A program made the translations under genes and the position numbers. This document shows positions 24,244 through 33,238 of a stretch of DNA of 64,000 nt, in pieces (positions within the stretch are counted from its first letter, which is position 1; each line of letters begins with the position of its first letter). Source of the DNA: QKTW01 sp052161885. GTDB lineage: Bacteria > Bacteroidota > Bacteroidia > Chitinophagales > Chitinophagaceae. The stretch lies in the NCBI GenBank assembly GCA_052161885.1, contig CP197396.1:4216001-4280000 (forward strand), in the 5' to 3' direction. The notes beneath the pieces are model-generated. The model had not been told where the DNA came from. It did no database searches and worked only from the letters and a program-made list of their open reading frames with translations.

Positions 24244-25473
24244 TTGAACGTACCATTTTTCATAGCCCGGCGCTATCTGCTGAAACAAAAAGGAGCTTTT
24301 TCTGCTTTCATAATCAGGCTGGCCATTATGGCTACAGCGCTGAGCGTAGCGGTAATGGTGCTGGCCATTGCTTTTATAACAGGCTTTAAATTTTCCATAC
24401 AGGAAAAACTGTTCAGTTTCTGGGGACAGGTACATGTAGTGCCGTATAGTACTAACCCTTCATCATTGCTGTCATCATCGCCTATAAAAGAAAACCCGGC
24501 GCTGATACAGCGCATCAGTAAACTGCCGCATGTGACACAAATGGCGTCTTATGCAGTGCGTCCTGCCATAGTGCAGGCACATGGCCATATGGAAGGCGTA
24601 AAGCTTAAAGGCATACGGAATGGTTACCATTTTTCCGAGGGGATCAACTTTACCGGCAAGCCGATAGACTACAGCGACTCTGCCTACGCCCGGCAGGTAA
24701 TTTTGTCACAGACCACAGCCGACAGGCTGAACATACAGGGCGGCGATTCCATTATTCTTTGCGTCCTGGAGCCGGGGGCAACCTTTCCGAGATTGAGAAA
24801 AGTGCGTGTTGCAGGTACATTTCATACAGGTATGGAAGAGATAGATCATGACTTTGCTATCTGCGACCTGCGCCTGCTGCAGCGTATCAGTAACTGGACG
24901 CCGGATGATATTAGTGGTTACCAGGTAGATGTAGACAACCTGAAGCTGACAGATACCATCTCTGAACAGATAAGGCTGCAGTATATAGAACCACCGCTTA
25001 CCACGCAGACCACAAAAGATATCTTTCCGAATATATTTGACTGGCTGGATCTGCAGGACGTAAATGCACAGATCATACTGTCCATTATGGCCATTGTTGC
25101 GGTTATAAATCTGGCTGTAGCCTTGATGATACTGATCGTGGAGCATGCCCGCATGGTAGGCATCCTGAAAGCACAGGGAATGGGGCAGAGCAGTATGCAG
25201 CAGGTATTCCTGTATCATGCAGCGCTAATCGCAACCATAGGTATTTTGTTGGGTAACATACTAAGCCTCGGCTTCTGCTGGTTACAGAAACATTACGGCA
25301 TTCTGACGCTGTCAGAGTCTACCTATTATATGAAACAGGTGCCTGTACGTATTATGTGGTGGCAGGTAGTATTGATAGATGTGGCAACATTAATACTTTG
25401 CGTATTGTGTATGTGGCTGCCGTCATTGTATATTCGTCGTATTCAGCCTGCAAGGGTATTACAGTTCAAGTAA
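24244..25473 (+). CDS. LolC/LolE-type ABC transporter permease (FtsX/MacB fold)
   Basis: A 409-residue permease, started at the TTG at 24244 because the family N-terminus reads NVPFFIARRYLLKQKGAFSAFI. One transmembrane helix (about residues 25-50) is followed by a large periplasmic MacB-like domain and three C-terminal helices of the FtsX domain (INLAVALMILIVEHARMVGI, then two more). In the Lol system such permeases, with an ATPase partner, release lipoproteins from the inner membrane for transport to the outer membrane. No ATPase gene is adjacent; in Bacteroidota it is often elsewhere. A gene for a FemAB-like acyltransferase follows 5 bases later and probably shares the transcript. Confidence 0.85.
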   Translation: MNVPFFIARRYLLKQKGAFSAFIIRLAIMATALSVAVMVLAIAFITGFKFSIQEKLFSFWGQVHVVPYSTNPSSLLSSSPIKENPALIQRISKLPHVTQMASYAVRPAIVQAHGHMEGVKLKGIRNGYHFSEGINFTGKPIDYSDSAYARQVILSQTTADRLNIQGGDSIILCVLEPGATFPRLRKVRVAGTFHTGMEEIDHDFAICDLRLLQRISNWTPDDISGYQVDVDNLKLTDTISEQIRLQYIEPPLTTQTTKDIFPNIFDWLDLQDVNAQIILSIMAIVAVINLAVALMILIVEHARMVGILKAQGMGQSSMQQVFLYHAALIATIGILLGNILSLGFCWLQKHYGILTLSESTYYMKQVPVRIMWWQVVLIDVATLILCVLCMWLPSLYIRRIQPARVLQFK

Positions 25474-25478
25474 CTATT

Positions 25479-26426
25479 TTGACACAGAAACAACTCTATA
25501 AAGCCATTTGCGCGCATAAATCCGATCTCCCGGTGTTCCTGCAATACTGGTGGCTGGATGCCGTGTGCGAAGAGTGGGATGTAGTCATAGCTATGAAAGG
25601 CCAGGCAGTGGTGGGCGTATGGCCATATACACTGCAGCAGCGTCTGCGGATCGACATGCTCCGCAATCCGCAGCTCACACCTTACCTCGGGCCGCATATA
25701 TTTTTTCCCGACGATATAAAAGATACCAACCGCGATAATTTTGAGCATGAAGTAATTGCGCAACTCATGGAGCAGTTGCCCGATCCGGATGTGTGGCTGC
25801 TGGCCATCCAGCCCGGGATAAAACAGGCGGGCATTTTCAGGGATTACCTGCTTACTGCTACAGTGCAGCAGACATTTATCATAGATCTTGCGGCTGAAGA
25901 GTCCGAACTGTTTGCCAACATGCGTGAACCATTGCGCAGGAACATACGGGCGGCCGAAAAAGAAATAACGATTGTCAATGATTCAAGATACCTGTCAGAT
26001 CTGTATCATTTTCAGCGGGTAACGCTGGAAGACAAGGGCAAAGCGCAGCATAATATATATGAAGAAATGCAGCAGCTATACAATGTATGCCGGAAGCATG
26101 AATGCACTGCCCTGTGGTGCGCTCTGAAAGACGGTGTGGTACAGGCTATTGTGTGGAACGTATGGGATAGTGAAAGAAGTTATTATTTTATGGGGGCAAA
26201 AGACCCGGCAGGAGACAATTATAAGGCAATGTCGTTGCTGCTCTGGCATGCAATAAAAGAAGCACGTAACCGCGGCAACAGATATTTTGACCTTGAAGGC
26301 AGCATGGATCCTGGTGTAGAGCGTTTTTTCCGCGGGTTCGGAGGAAAAAGAGAGCTGTATATGGTATTGCGTAAAAATAAATCGGTACTGTGGCGGCTGC
26401 TGGAGTTTTTACGGAAAGGGAGCTGA
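25479..26426 (+). CDS. FemAB/BioF2-like GNAT-fold acyltransferase
   Basis: A 315-residue protein started at the TTG at 25479, five bases after the permease stop; earlier in-frame starts would bury the N-terminus inside the permease gene. The central part reads like the GNAT fold of the FemAB / Acetyltransf_6 group: EPLRRNIRAAEKE, then ALWCALKDGVVQAIV, AMSLLLWHAIKEA and FDLEGSMDPGVERFFRGFGG. Members transfer amino acids or acyl groups to peptidoglycan precursors or other cell-surface molecules; the substrate here is not known. Confidence 0.75.
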   Translation: MTQKQLYKAICAHKSDLPVFLQYWWLDAVCEEWDVVIAMKGQAVVGVWPYTLQQRLRIDMLRNPQLTPYLGPHIFFPDDIKDTNRDNFEHEVIAQLMEQLPDPDVWLLAIQPGIKQAGIFRDYLLTATVQQTFIIDLAAEESELFANMREPLRRNIRAAEKEITIVNDSRYLSDLYHFQRVTLEDKGKAQHNIYEEMQQLYNVCRKHECTALWCALKDGVVQAIVWNVWDSERSYYFMGAKDPAGDNYKAMSLLLWHAIKEARNRGNRYFDLEGSMDPGVERFFRGFGGKRELYMVLRKNKSVLWRLLEFLRKGS

Positions 26427-26448
26427 TAATAATAAAATAAATACCATT

Positions 26449-26475
26449 GTCATTCTGAGCGTAGCCGGAAGGTGC
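26449..26475 (+). repeat. Dispersed intergenic repeat, TCATTCTGAGCGTAG type
   Basis: TGTCATTCTGAGCGTAGCCGGAAGG matches, with few changes, the string GTTATTCTGAGCGTAGTCGAAGG at 58744. Repeats with this core are widespread between genes in Bacteroidota. This copy is in the acyltransferase-grpE gap. Confidence 0.75.
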
Positions 26476-26553
26476 GTCTTAAATAACCAGGCAAATATGT
26501 CATTTTGTCAATAATTGGAGCACTGGCAAAATAATTGCCCCTACTTTTAAAGC

Positions 26554-27195
26554 ATGTTTTTTAAAAAAAAGAGAGCTATGAACGATCAGGCATTTGACAA
26601 AAAGAATGCAAATATGGAAAATCAAGACAACATGACACAGGACCAGAATAATAATGAAGCCATGGAAGATGCCCTGGCAAAAGAACTGAATACAGATGAC
26701 AGCCAGGCGGGTACGTACAACCTCGAAGGTGGCGTAGCCGATGAAAGTGAAATGGCTGCATTGAAAAACGAACTGGAAGAAACAAAAGATAAATACCTCC
26801 GTCTCGTTGCGGAGTTTGATAACTTCCGCAGGCGCAATGCCAAAGAGCGCGTAGAGCTGATACAGACTGCTGGGAAAGACATTATACAGTCGCTGCTGGT
26901 AGTACTGGACGACAGCGACCGTGCTGCCAAACAGATAGAAACAGCTACTGATATAAATGCCCTGAAGGAAGGAATGGAACTGGTTTTTAATAAATTGCGC
27001 GCCGTACTGCAGCAGAAAGGCCTCCGTAAAATGGAGAGCACCAATGCAGATTTTGATCCGGAACTGCATGAAGCAATTACCGAAATACCAGCCATGAGTG
27101 AAGATATGAAGGGTAAGATCATAGATGTGGTAGAGCCGGGTTATTACCTGAATGACAAGCTCATCCGCTATGCGAAAGTGGTTGTAGGAAAATAA
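26554..27195 (+). CDS. grpE: Nucleotide exchange factor GrpE
   Basis: A 213-residue protein. The first ~65 residues are polar and disordered. A long coiled coil follows (residues about 66-120, DKYLRLVAEFDNFRRRN) and then the C-terminal beta domain (NADFDPELHEAI ... VVEPGYYLNDKLIRYAKVVV). GrpE releases ADP from DnaK. The gene lies 56 bases before dnaJ. A second ATG at 26578 is an alternative start. An inverted repeat GGCAA / TTGCC (26525-26539) and a weak -7 (TACTTTTA, 26542-26549) precede it. Confidence 0.96.
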   Translation: MFFKKKRAMNDQAFDKKNANMENQDNMTQDQNNNEAMEDALAKELNTDDSQAGTYNLEGGVADESEMAALKNELEETKDKYLRLVAEFDNFRRRNAKERVELIQTAGKDIIQSLLVVLDDSDRAAKQIETATDINALKEGMELVFNKLRAVLQQKGLRKMESTNADFDPELHEAITEIPAMSEDMKGKIIDVVEPGYYLNDKLIRYAKVVVGK

Positions 27196-27251
27196 ATTAG
27201 CCAATAAAGGCAATCCCCGAACGGACATTGCCGTATTATCAAATTACAGAA

Positions 27252-28430
27252 ATGTCAAAAAGAGATTATTACGAGGTGCTGGGCGTGGCAAAAACTGCCA
27301 GTGCAGATGAGATTAAGAAATCTTACCGTAAAATAGCAATGCAGCATCACCCCGACCGAAACCCCGGTGATAAAGCAGCAGAAGAAAAATTTAAGGAAGC
27401 AGCAGAAGCTTACGATGTGCTGAGCAACGCTGACAAACGTGCCCAGTATGACCGTTTTGGTCATGCAGGTGTGGGTAGTGCTGCCGGTGGCGGCTTTGGT
27501 GGCCAGGGCGGTATGCGCATGGAAGATATTTTCCAGAATTTCGGCGATATATTCGGCGACGATATGTTCGGTTCCTTTTTCGGCGGCGGTGGTGGCCGTC
27601 AGGGAGGAGGCCGCAGGCAGGGCTCCCGCGGGGCAAACCTGCGTGTAAAGCTGAAGATGGACTTTTCAGAAATAGCCCATGGTGCCAATAAAAAGATCAA
27701 AGTAAAGAAATATGTACCCTGTCAGCCTTGTGATGGCAGCGGCGCCAAGGACAAGAGTTCCATCCAGACCTGCTCTACCTGTGGCGGCAGCGGCCAGGTA
27801 CGCCGTGTGGCCAACACATTCCTCGGCCAGATGCAGACGGTAACTACCTGTCCTACATGTAATGGCGAAGGCACGCAGATATCTGCAAAATGCCCGCATT
27901 GCAAGGGTGACGGCCGTGTATACGGAGAAGACACACTGAACCTGGACATACCGGCCGGTGTGGTAGACGGTATGCAGCTGAGTATGGGCGGCGCCGGTAA
28001 TGCCGGTGAGCGTGGCGGTCCTGCAGGAGACTTACTGATTGTAATAGAAGAAGAAAAACACCCGCAGCTCAGGCGCCAGGATATGGACGTGATTTACCAG
28101 TTACATATCTCCTTCCCGGATGCCGTATTAGGTACACAGTCTGAAGTGCCGACCATCGATGGCAAAGCCAAAATAAAAATTCCGGCAGGTACGCAGAGCG
28201 GAAAAATATTCCGCCTCAAAGGCAAAGGATTTCCGGCCTTCCAGGGATATGAAAAAGGCGATGAACTTGTAGAAGTAAATGTGTGGTCGCCACAACATCT
28301 TTCTAATGAAGAACGTACACTATTGGAAAAATTAAAAGATTCTCCGAACTTTCAGCCGGGGCCCGATGCGAAAAATCATCACGAAGACAAGAGCTTCTTC
28401 GATAAAATTAAAAATGCTTTTGGAGGTTGA
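27252..28430 (+). CDS. dnaJ: Chaperone protein DnaJ
   Basis: A 392-residue type I J-protein started at ATG 27252 (MSKRDYYEVLGVAK). The J domain carries HPD at residues 33-35. A Gly/Phe-rich region follows (GGGFGGQGG, FFGGGGG), then a zinc domain with four CxxCxGxG-type motifs (CQPCDGSG, CSTCGGSG, CPTCNGEG, CPHCKGDG) and the C-terminal substrate-binding domains. It stimulates DnaK ATP hydrolysis and delivers substrates. It forms an operon with grpE; dnaK is not in the window. Confidence 0.98.
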   Translation: MSKRDYYEVLGVAKTASADEIKKSYRKIAMQHHPDRNPGDKAAEEKFKEAAEAYDVLSNADKRAQYDRFGHAGVGSAAGGGFGGQGGMRMEDIFQNFGDIFGDDMFGSFFGGGGGRQGGGRRQGSRGANLRVKLKMDFSEIAHGANKKIKVKKYVPCQPCDGSGAKDKSSIQTCSTCGGSGQVRRVANTFLGQMQTVTTCPTCNGEGTQISAKCPHCKGDGRVYGEDTLNLDIPAGVVDGMQLSMGGAGNAGERGGPAGDLLIVIEEEKHPQLRRQDMDVIYQLHISFPDAVLGTQSEVPTIDGKAKIKIPAGTQSGKIFRLKGKGFPAFQGYEKGDELVEVNVWSPQHLSNEERTLLEKLKDSPNFQPGPDAKNHHEDKSFFDKIKNAFGG

Positions 28431-28450
28431 GTTTTAACTCAACCTTTTTT
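28424..28450 (+). terminator. Terminator of grpE-dnaJ
   Basis: Stem AGGTTGAG / CTCAACCT with a six-base loop, followed by TTTTT. The stem overlaps the dnaJ stop codon. Confidence 0.88.
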
Positions 28451-28513
28451 ATTTCCCGGCAGTCTTCTTTATTGTTATGATTTTGTAAATTCAACATCGC
28501 AACAGCTAATCCT

Positions 28514-31369
28514 ATGAGAAAACTTTACCAATCACTGGTCTTTCTATGTATGATGATGATCCCTGCCTTTACTTTCGGGCAGGCCTTACCGCCTTTGCAG
28601 CCGGAACAGGATGCCTGTAATGCGCTTGAGCTTTGCGGTACCGTTTTTAACACGCCTTATTCCTACAGCGGATTCGGGCAGGTACAGGAGCAGGTGCAGT
28701 TTGGCACCAATGCCGGTTGTTTCAGCGAATCCAATTCCGTATGGCTGCATCTTAAAGTGATAGGCGCAGGTACCATCGTTTTCGCCATTCATCCTTACGA
28801 TTCCACCAACGACTATGACTTTGCCGTGTATGATATTACCGGCAACAACAACTGTGCGACTATTGCTACAAACGGCAACCGTATCAGGTGCAATGGTAAT
28901 ACCATATTACCATACGGTACCATACCGGGTGGTATCATTGGCTTGAACAATACATCCACACTTACATATGTGGCCGCCGGTACTGTTGGTTCTCCTTTCT
29001 GTCAGTACATTGCTGCCCCGGTGGGTGGCGAATACCTGATCATGATAGATAACTTCAGTGCTTCTGCTTCCGGTTTCTATATTGATTTTACCGGCTCAAC
29101 TGCAATCTTCGACCAGGGTACGCCGCCCGCACTTGATTCACTTGTGCCGGCCTGCAGTATGAGCGAAAAAGTAAATGTACATTTGACCAAAGCGGTAAAA
29201 TGTAGCTCTATAGCCCCTGATGGCTCAGACTTTTTCCTTACTCCTTCGGGTACTATGGCCACTGCTGTCGGTTCCAACTGTAGTAATCCCAATGGTTACA
29301 CCAGCCTGATACAACTCACATTTGCAGCACCACTCGGCGCTGGTAACTATGTCCTGAATACACAGGTAGGTACCGATGGCAATACGTTGATAGATCTTTG
29401 CGGCAATGCATTGGTGCCTCCTGATACATTGCAGTTTCATGTGGCGCCCGCAAGCAATCCCAATATGATATCGCTGGATACGCCAGCCTGCTTTAATGCA
29501 AGAATTGCGTTGAGCCATAAAGTGCTTTGCAGTACAATAGACGGAAACGGCAGTGACTTTAAAGTGACCGGACCCGGACCTGTGCAGGTGGTGCATGCTT
29601 CCGGATTGAACTGTAATGCAGACGGACTGGCGGATACACTTTCACTTCAGTTTGATAATTCAATCAGGGTGCCTGGTACATACACGCTTTCTGTAGTAGT
29701 AGGTGATGATGGTGACAGAGTAACAGACAGCTGCGGGTATTCCGTAATCAATACGATCAGCTGGGTGGTTTCGGACAAGGGTTTCCTTAATACAACTGCG
29801 ACGCCCAACCTGCTTTGTAAACCGGGATATGTGGTGCTGGATGCGCAACCGCTTATCGGTGCGCCGCTGGAGCAGGTAAATTGTGGTGTGAACGGATCTG
29901 TATGTACAACTCCGTCTAACCCATATCCTGTCGGAGATCCTAATGCTGCAGGGGCTATCCTGAACTCTCCTTTTTATGGTGACTATTCGGACGGACGGAC
30001 GCAGATGCTCTTCACAGCAGGTCAGTTACATGCAGCTGGTATAAATGCCGGGACCATCACACAACTTGCGGTAAATATTACTTTTAAAGCAAGTACCGTT
30101 CCTTTTAACGGGTTTACTATAAAAATGCTGTGTACCGATAAATCAGCGCTTACCAGCTTCCTTCCGGATGCTAAAATTGTCTATACACCGAAAAATTACA
30201 GTACGGTTTCGGGTGTAAACACATTCGTGCTGGATCGTCCATACGACTGGGACGGCGTGAGTAACCTTATGGTGGAAATGTGCTATCACAGCTCCAATCT
30301 TTTTACCGGCAGTGATTATATTCAGACCACACCAGGTGTATCGCCGGGTGTAGTACTGCACTACCAAGACATTTTTGGTGATGAAGGCTGCAATCTTACA
30401 GCAGATACGATGTACTTCCCGCCATCTGCCGACAGGCCCAACATCACATTCACACAATGTTCTCCGCCAACCGCAGGCTACAGTCAGCAATGGACACCGT
30501 CTGCTTATGTAGGAGATACCACTGCGTTTAATACTGCAGCTTATGTTAAGGCAACTACCATTTACAAAATACAGATACTTGATACCAACCGTTGTTACAG
30601 AAGAGATACATCAAAGGTTACCGTTTCTGTAAGGCACCCTTATCTGTATCCGCAGGATACAGCCATCTGTTATGGTAATTCCGTGCAGCTCAATGCCGGC
30701 GGTGGTGATACATACCAATGGTTCCCCACAACAGGACTTAGCTGTGCTACCTGTGCCAATCCTACAGCTACACCATTGGTCAATACAACATACCATGTTG
30801 CTATCATTGATCAGTACGGATGTTCTGATACGTTGTCTATACCGGTAATTGTCCATCCGTTACCTGTTATTTCAGCTGGTATAGACACAGGGCTTCTTTA
30901 CGGGCAATCTATTGTGCTGCAAGGTTATGCACCAACAGGCATGTATTTCCTATGGGATCCGGTTACCGCACTCAGCGATCCGAACATACTGAATCCTGTA
31001 GCAAGCCCTGAGGTGACTACTAAATATGCTTTGCTTGTAATAGACAGCAACCAGTGCCAGCAGAGAGATACTGTAAAAGTAACCGTGCGTACCAATGTGC
31101 CACTGTTTGTACCTACAGCATTCAGTCCGGATGGTGATGGCCGTAATGATCTCTTCCGTGTTGTAAACCTCACCTTCCAGCGCATAGCAGAATTCAGGGT
31201 GTTCAACCGGTGGGGACAGGAAATATTTTCTGCCGATAACAACAATGGCTGGAACGGAACTTTCAAAGGCGTAGCGCAGGAAAGCGGTGTCTACAATTAT
31301 ATTATCAGAGTGGCATGGCCCGACGGGCAGGTGACCACCTATAAAGGAAATGTAACCCTCGTACGATAA
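28514..31369 (+). CDS. Large secreted protein with Ig/PKD-like modules and type B T9SS (CHU_C) domain
   Basis: A 951-residue secreted protein with a signal peptide (MRKLYQSLVFLCMMMIPAFTFG). Cys-containing beta-rich modules follow. A PKD/Ig-like module sits at about residues 700-775 (CYGNSVQLNAGGGDTYQWFP). The C-terminus (FVPTAFSPDGDGRND, then FRVFNRWGQEIF, NGWNGTFKG, GVYNYIIRV) is the gliding-motility-associated CHU_C domain used as a type B T9SS signal. The expected place is the cell surface; such proteins are often adhesins or SprB-like filaments. No enzymatic motif is visible. Monocistronic with its own terminator. Confidence 0.9.
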   Translation: MRKLYQSLVFLCMMMIPAFTFGQALPPLQPEQDACNALELCGTVFNTPYSYSGFGQVQEQVQFGTNAGCFSESNSVWLHLKVIGAGTIVFAIHPYDSTNDYDFAVYDITGNNNCATIATNGNRIRCNGNTILPYGTIPGGIIGLNNTSTLTYVAAGTVGSPFCQYIAAPVGGEYLIMIDNFSASASGFYIDFTGSTAIFDQGTPPALDSLVPACSMSEKVNVHLTKAVKCSSIAPDGSDFFLTPSGTMATAVGSNCSNPNGYTSLIQLTFAAPLGAGNYVLNTQVGTDGNTLIDLCGNALVPPDTLQFHVAPASNPNMISLDTPACFNARIALSHKVLCSTIDGNGSDFKVTGPGPVQVVHASGLNCNADGLADTLSLQFDNSIRVPGTYTLSVVVGDDGDRVTDSCGYSVINTISWVVSDKGFLNTTATPNLLCKPGYVVLDAQPLIGAPLEQVNCGVNGSVCTTPSNPYPVGDPNAAGAILNSPFYGDYSDGRTQMLFTAGQLHAAGINAGTITQLAVNITFKASTVPFNGFTIKMLCTDKSALTSFLPDAKIVYTPKNYSTVSGVNTFVLDRPYDWDGVSNLMVEMCYHSSNLFTGSDYIQTTPGVSPGVVLHYQDIFGDEGCNLTADTMYFPPSADRPNITFTQCSPPTAGYSQQWTPSAYVGDTTAFNTAAYVKATTIYKIQILDTNRCYRRDTSKVTVSVRHPYLYPQDTAICYGNSVQLNAGGGDTYQWFPTTGLSCATCANPTATPLVNTTYHVAIIDQYGCSDTLSIPVIVHPLPVISAGIDTGLLYGQSIVLQGYAPTGMYFLWDPVTALSDPNILNPVASPEVTTKYALLVIDSNQCQQRDTVKVTVRTNVPLFVPTAFSPDGDGRNDLFRVVNLTFQRIAEFRVFNRWGQEIFSADNNNGWNGTFKGVAQESGVYNYIIRVAWPDGQVTTYKGNVTLVR

Positions 31370-31378
31370 ATGAAAAAG

Positions 31379-31405
31379 AGACCGGATTTATTCCGGTCTT
31401 TTTTT
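31379..31405 (+). terminator. Terminator of the CHU_C-domain protein gene
   Basis: Stem AGACCGGA / TCCGGTCT with a five-base loop, followed by a T run. Confidence 0.9.
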
Positions 31406-31492
31406 GCAGTTGTTAAAAATTATGATGGCATCAGTCAAGGCATTTTTACGCTATGCTAATATGTACTAACATTGTGTACTCATTTCTTTTGA

Positions 31493-32839
31493 ATGCTCTC
31501 CTTACTTATTATCGACGACGAAGAGAAACATCGCAGGCTGCTGGCGAGGTTATTGGCCATGGAAGGCTATAAGGTAACAGAAGCCGGCACAGCACAACAG
31601 GGTTTAAAAATACTGGAGCAGGGAACGACAGACCTGATCATATGCGATGTAAAACTGCCCGATGCATATGGAGTAGATCTTGTATCCGATATCAAAGCGA
31701 AATATGCACATATTGAAATAATCCTGCTTACCGCCTACGGTAATATCCCTGATGGTGTAAAAGCTATTAAGAACGGGGCATTTGACTACATTGTCAAAGG
31801 CGATGATAATGACCGGATCATTCCGCTGCTGAGCCGTGCCGCCGAGAAAGCACAATTACAGCAAAGGGTGTCATCACTGGAAAACCAGCTGCATAAAAAG
31901 TACAGTTTTGAAAGTATATTGGGCCAGAGCGCAGCTATACGAAAAGCAATAGATCTGGCCCGTAAAGTAGCTCCGGCGGCTGCTTCTGTGTTGCTTACCG
32001 GGGAAACCGGAACAGGTAAGGAAGTATTTGCCCAGGCAATACATTACAATAGCAAAAGAAGCAAAGCGGGCTTTGTGGCGCTCAACTGCAGTGCATTCAG
32101 CAAAGAGATCATAGAAAGTGAGCTTTTCGGGCATAAAGCAGGCGCATTTACCGGCGCAACAAAAGACAAAAAAGGCCTTATAGAAGAAGCAAAGGATGGC
32201 ACGCTGTTTCTCGATGAGATAGGTGAAATGCCGCAGGAACTGCAGCCTAAGCTGCTGCGATTCCTGGAGAACGGAACTTACTACAGGGTTGGGGAAACCA
32301 CGGAGCGGAAAGCTGATGTACGTCTTATCGCAGCATCCAACCGCGACTTTAAAGAAGAAATGGAAACCGGAGCATTCCGGAGCGATCTGTACTACCGCAT
32401 TGCTGTCTTTTCCATCCAGTTGCCTTCTCTGCATGACAGGATTGAAGATATACCGCTGCTTGCAGAACACTGGCTTAAAGTATTCACCTATAAAACCAAC
32501 AGTAAGCTGCATAAAATAAGTAAGGATGCCATAAATGCATTGCAGGCATATAACTGGCCCGGCAATATCCGTGAGTTGAAAAATGTAATTGAGCGTGCTG
32601 TAATATTAAGTGACGGCAACACGCTGGAAGTACAGAGCCTGCCTTATGAACTGCAGCAGCCTGCAGCATTGGCTGAGAATGGTGCATCGGAATATTCACT
32701 GGCAACCGTTGAGAAAAAACACATCTGCAAAGTGCTGGAACATACACGCGGCAACAAGACAGAAGCTGCACGGCTTATGAATATAGGACTTGCAACACTA
32801 TACCGCAAAATCGATGAGTACGGCCTGAAAAGCTGCTGA
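31493..32839 (+). CDS. NtrC-family sigma-54-dependent response regulator
   Basis: A 448-residue activator. The receiver domain (residues 1-120) carries the acidic pair Asp8/Asp9, phospho-acceptor Asp52 in IICDVKLPD, and a switch Thr in LLTAYGN. The AAA+ domain has Walker A GETGTGKE, the sigma-54 contact loop GAFTGA, Walker B GTLFLDEIGE and the R-finger region. A Fis-type HTH closes the protein (GNKTEAARLMNIGLATLYRKI). It would activate sigma-54 promoters after phosphorylation. It lies immediately upstream of the kdp operon in the place where KdpE is usual, and an unpaired histidine kinase ends the same locus (42363-44066). I infer that the two form a pair controlling kdp. Confidence 0.93.
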   Translation: MLSLLIIDDEEKHRRLLARLLAMEGYKVTEAGTAQQGLKILEQGTTDLIICDVKLPDAYGVDLVSDIKAKYAHIEIILLTAYGNIPDGVKAIKNGAFDYIVKGDDNDRIIPLLSRAAEKAQLQQRVSSLENQLHKKYSFESILGQSAAIRKAIDLARKVAPAAASVLLTGETGTGKEVFAQAIHYNSKRSKAGFVALNCSAFSKEIIESELFGHKAGAFTGATKDKKGLIEEAKDGTLFLDEIGEMPQELQPKLLRFLENGTYYRVGETTERKADVRLIAASNRDFKEEMETGAFRSDLYYRIAVFSIQLPSLHDRIEDIPLLAEHWLKVFTYKTNSKLHKISKDAINALQAYNWPGNIRELKNVIERAVILSDGNTLEVQSLPYELQQPAALAENGASEYSLATVEKKHICKVLEHTRGNKTEAARLMNIGLATLYRKIDEYGLKSC

Positions 32840-32847
32840 ATAATTCC

Positions 32848-32883
32848 TTCTCATTTTAAGAAACGACCTTCTCATTTTGAGAA
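32848..32883 (+). promoter_or_regulatory. Paired palindromes upstream of kdp, possible enhancer sites for the NtrC-type regulator
   Basis: TTCTCATTTTAAGAA (32848-32862) and TTCTCATTTTGAGAA (32869-32883) are near-identical palindromic 15-mers whose starts are exactly 21 bases apart, two helical turns. They lie about 155 bases upstream of the first small kdp-locus ORF. Paired, helically phased palindromes fit upstream activating sequences of NtrC-type proteins. The second also forms the stem of a terminator, so one or both may simply be part of that. Confidence 0.5.
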
Positions 32884-32892
32884 GGTTTTTTT
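32866..32892 (+). terminator. Terminator after the response regulator gene
   Basis: Stem ACCTTCTCA / TGAGAAGGT with loop TTT, followed by TTTTTT. It separates the regulator transcript from the kdp transcript. Confidence 0.8.
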
Positions 32893-33037
32893 ATTTATCC
32901 TGATCCATGATGGTAATTAGCACCTGCTGTAATCCTTTATAGTCAATGGATTGCAGAAAATGTTGCAGGGAATGCACAATCCGGAACGCATATTGGCATT
33001 ATGTGACTGAATGCAGCTATGAAACCTGCATCTGATT

Positions 33038-33121
33038 ATGGTTACCGCTATACTGATTATTTCCGGCCTGCTTTGTTTCGGCCTGTTCTTCAAATCAATT
33101 GACTTCTTCGAAAAAATATAA
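33038..33121 (+). CDS. 27-residue single-pass membrane peptide upstream of kdpF
   Basis: ATG at 33038, TAA ending 33121. The peptide runs MVTAILIISGLLCFGLFF and then KSIDFFEKI, one hydrophobic helix with a short charged C-terminal tail. It ends four bases before the kdpF start codon, so the two would be co-translated. It is not KdpF itself, since kdpF follows with its usual ending. No known family is assigned; a role as an extra small subunit or regulator of the Kdp complex is inference from position and shape. Confidence 0.65.
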   Translation: MVTAILIISGLLCFGLFFKSIDFFEKI

Positions 33122-33125
33122 ACAT

Positions 33126-33206
33126 ATGATGACTTTACTTTTTGCTATCTGCATACTTACATTCTGTTACCTCGTTTATGTACTGCTCAAACCGGAAAGG
33201 TTTTAA
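33126..33206 (+). CDS. kdpF: K+-transporting ATPase small subunit KdpF
   Basis: A 26-residue membrane peptide (MMTLLFAICILTFCYL then VYVLLKPERF) ending in the LLKPERF-type tail characteristic of KdpF. KdpF stabilises the KdpABC complex in the inner membrane. It is followed 32 bases later by kdpA. A second ATG directly follows the first, so translation could begin at 33129. Confidence 0.85.
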   Translation: MMTLLFAICILTFCYLVYVLLKPERF

Positions 33207-33238
33207 TACAGCAGCACATAAAAAACTGATACTTTAAA

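Noticed and set aside
26500..26553. CIRCE-type HrcA operator before grpE
   Set aside because: Only a GAGCACT-like half resembles it; the matching inverted half is absent.
32881..33037. Possible -24/-12 sigma-54 promoter for kdp
   Set aside because: No GG-N10-GC pair with the right spacing was found. TTGGCAT at 32993 has no proper -12 partner and GG-N11-GC at 32983 is off by one.
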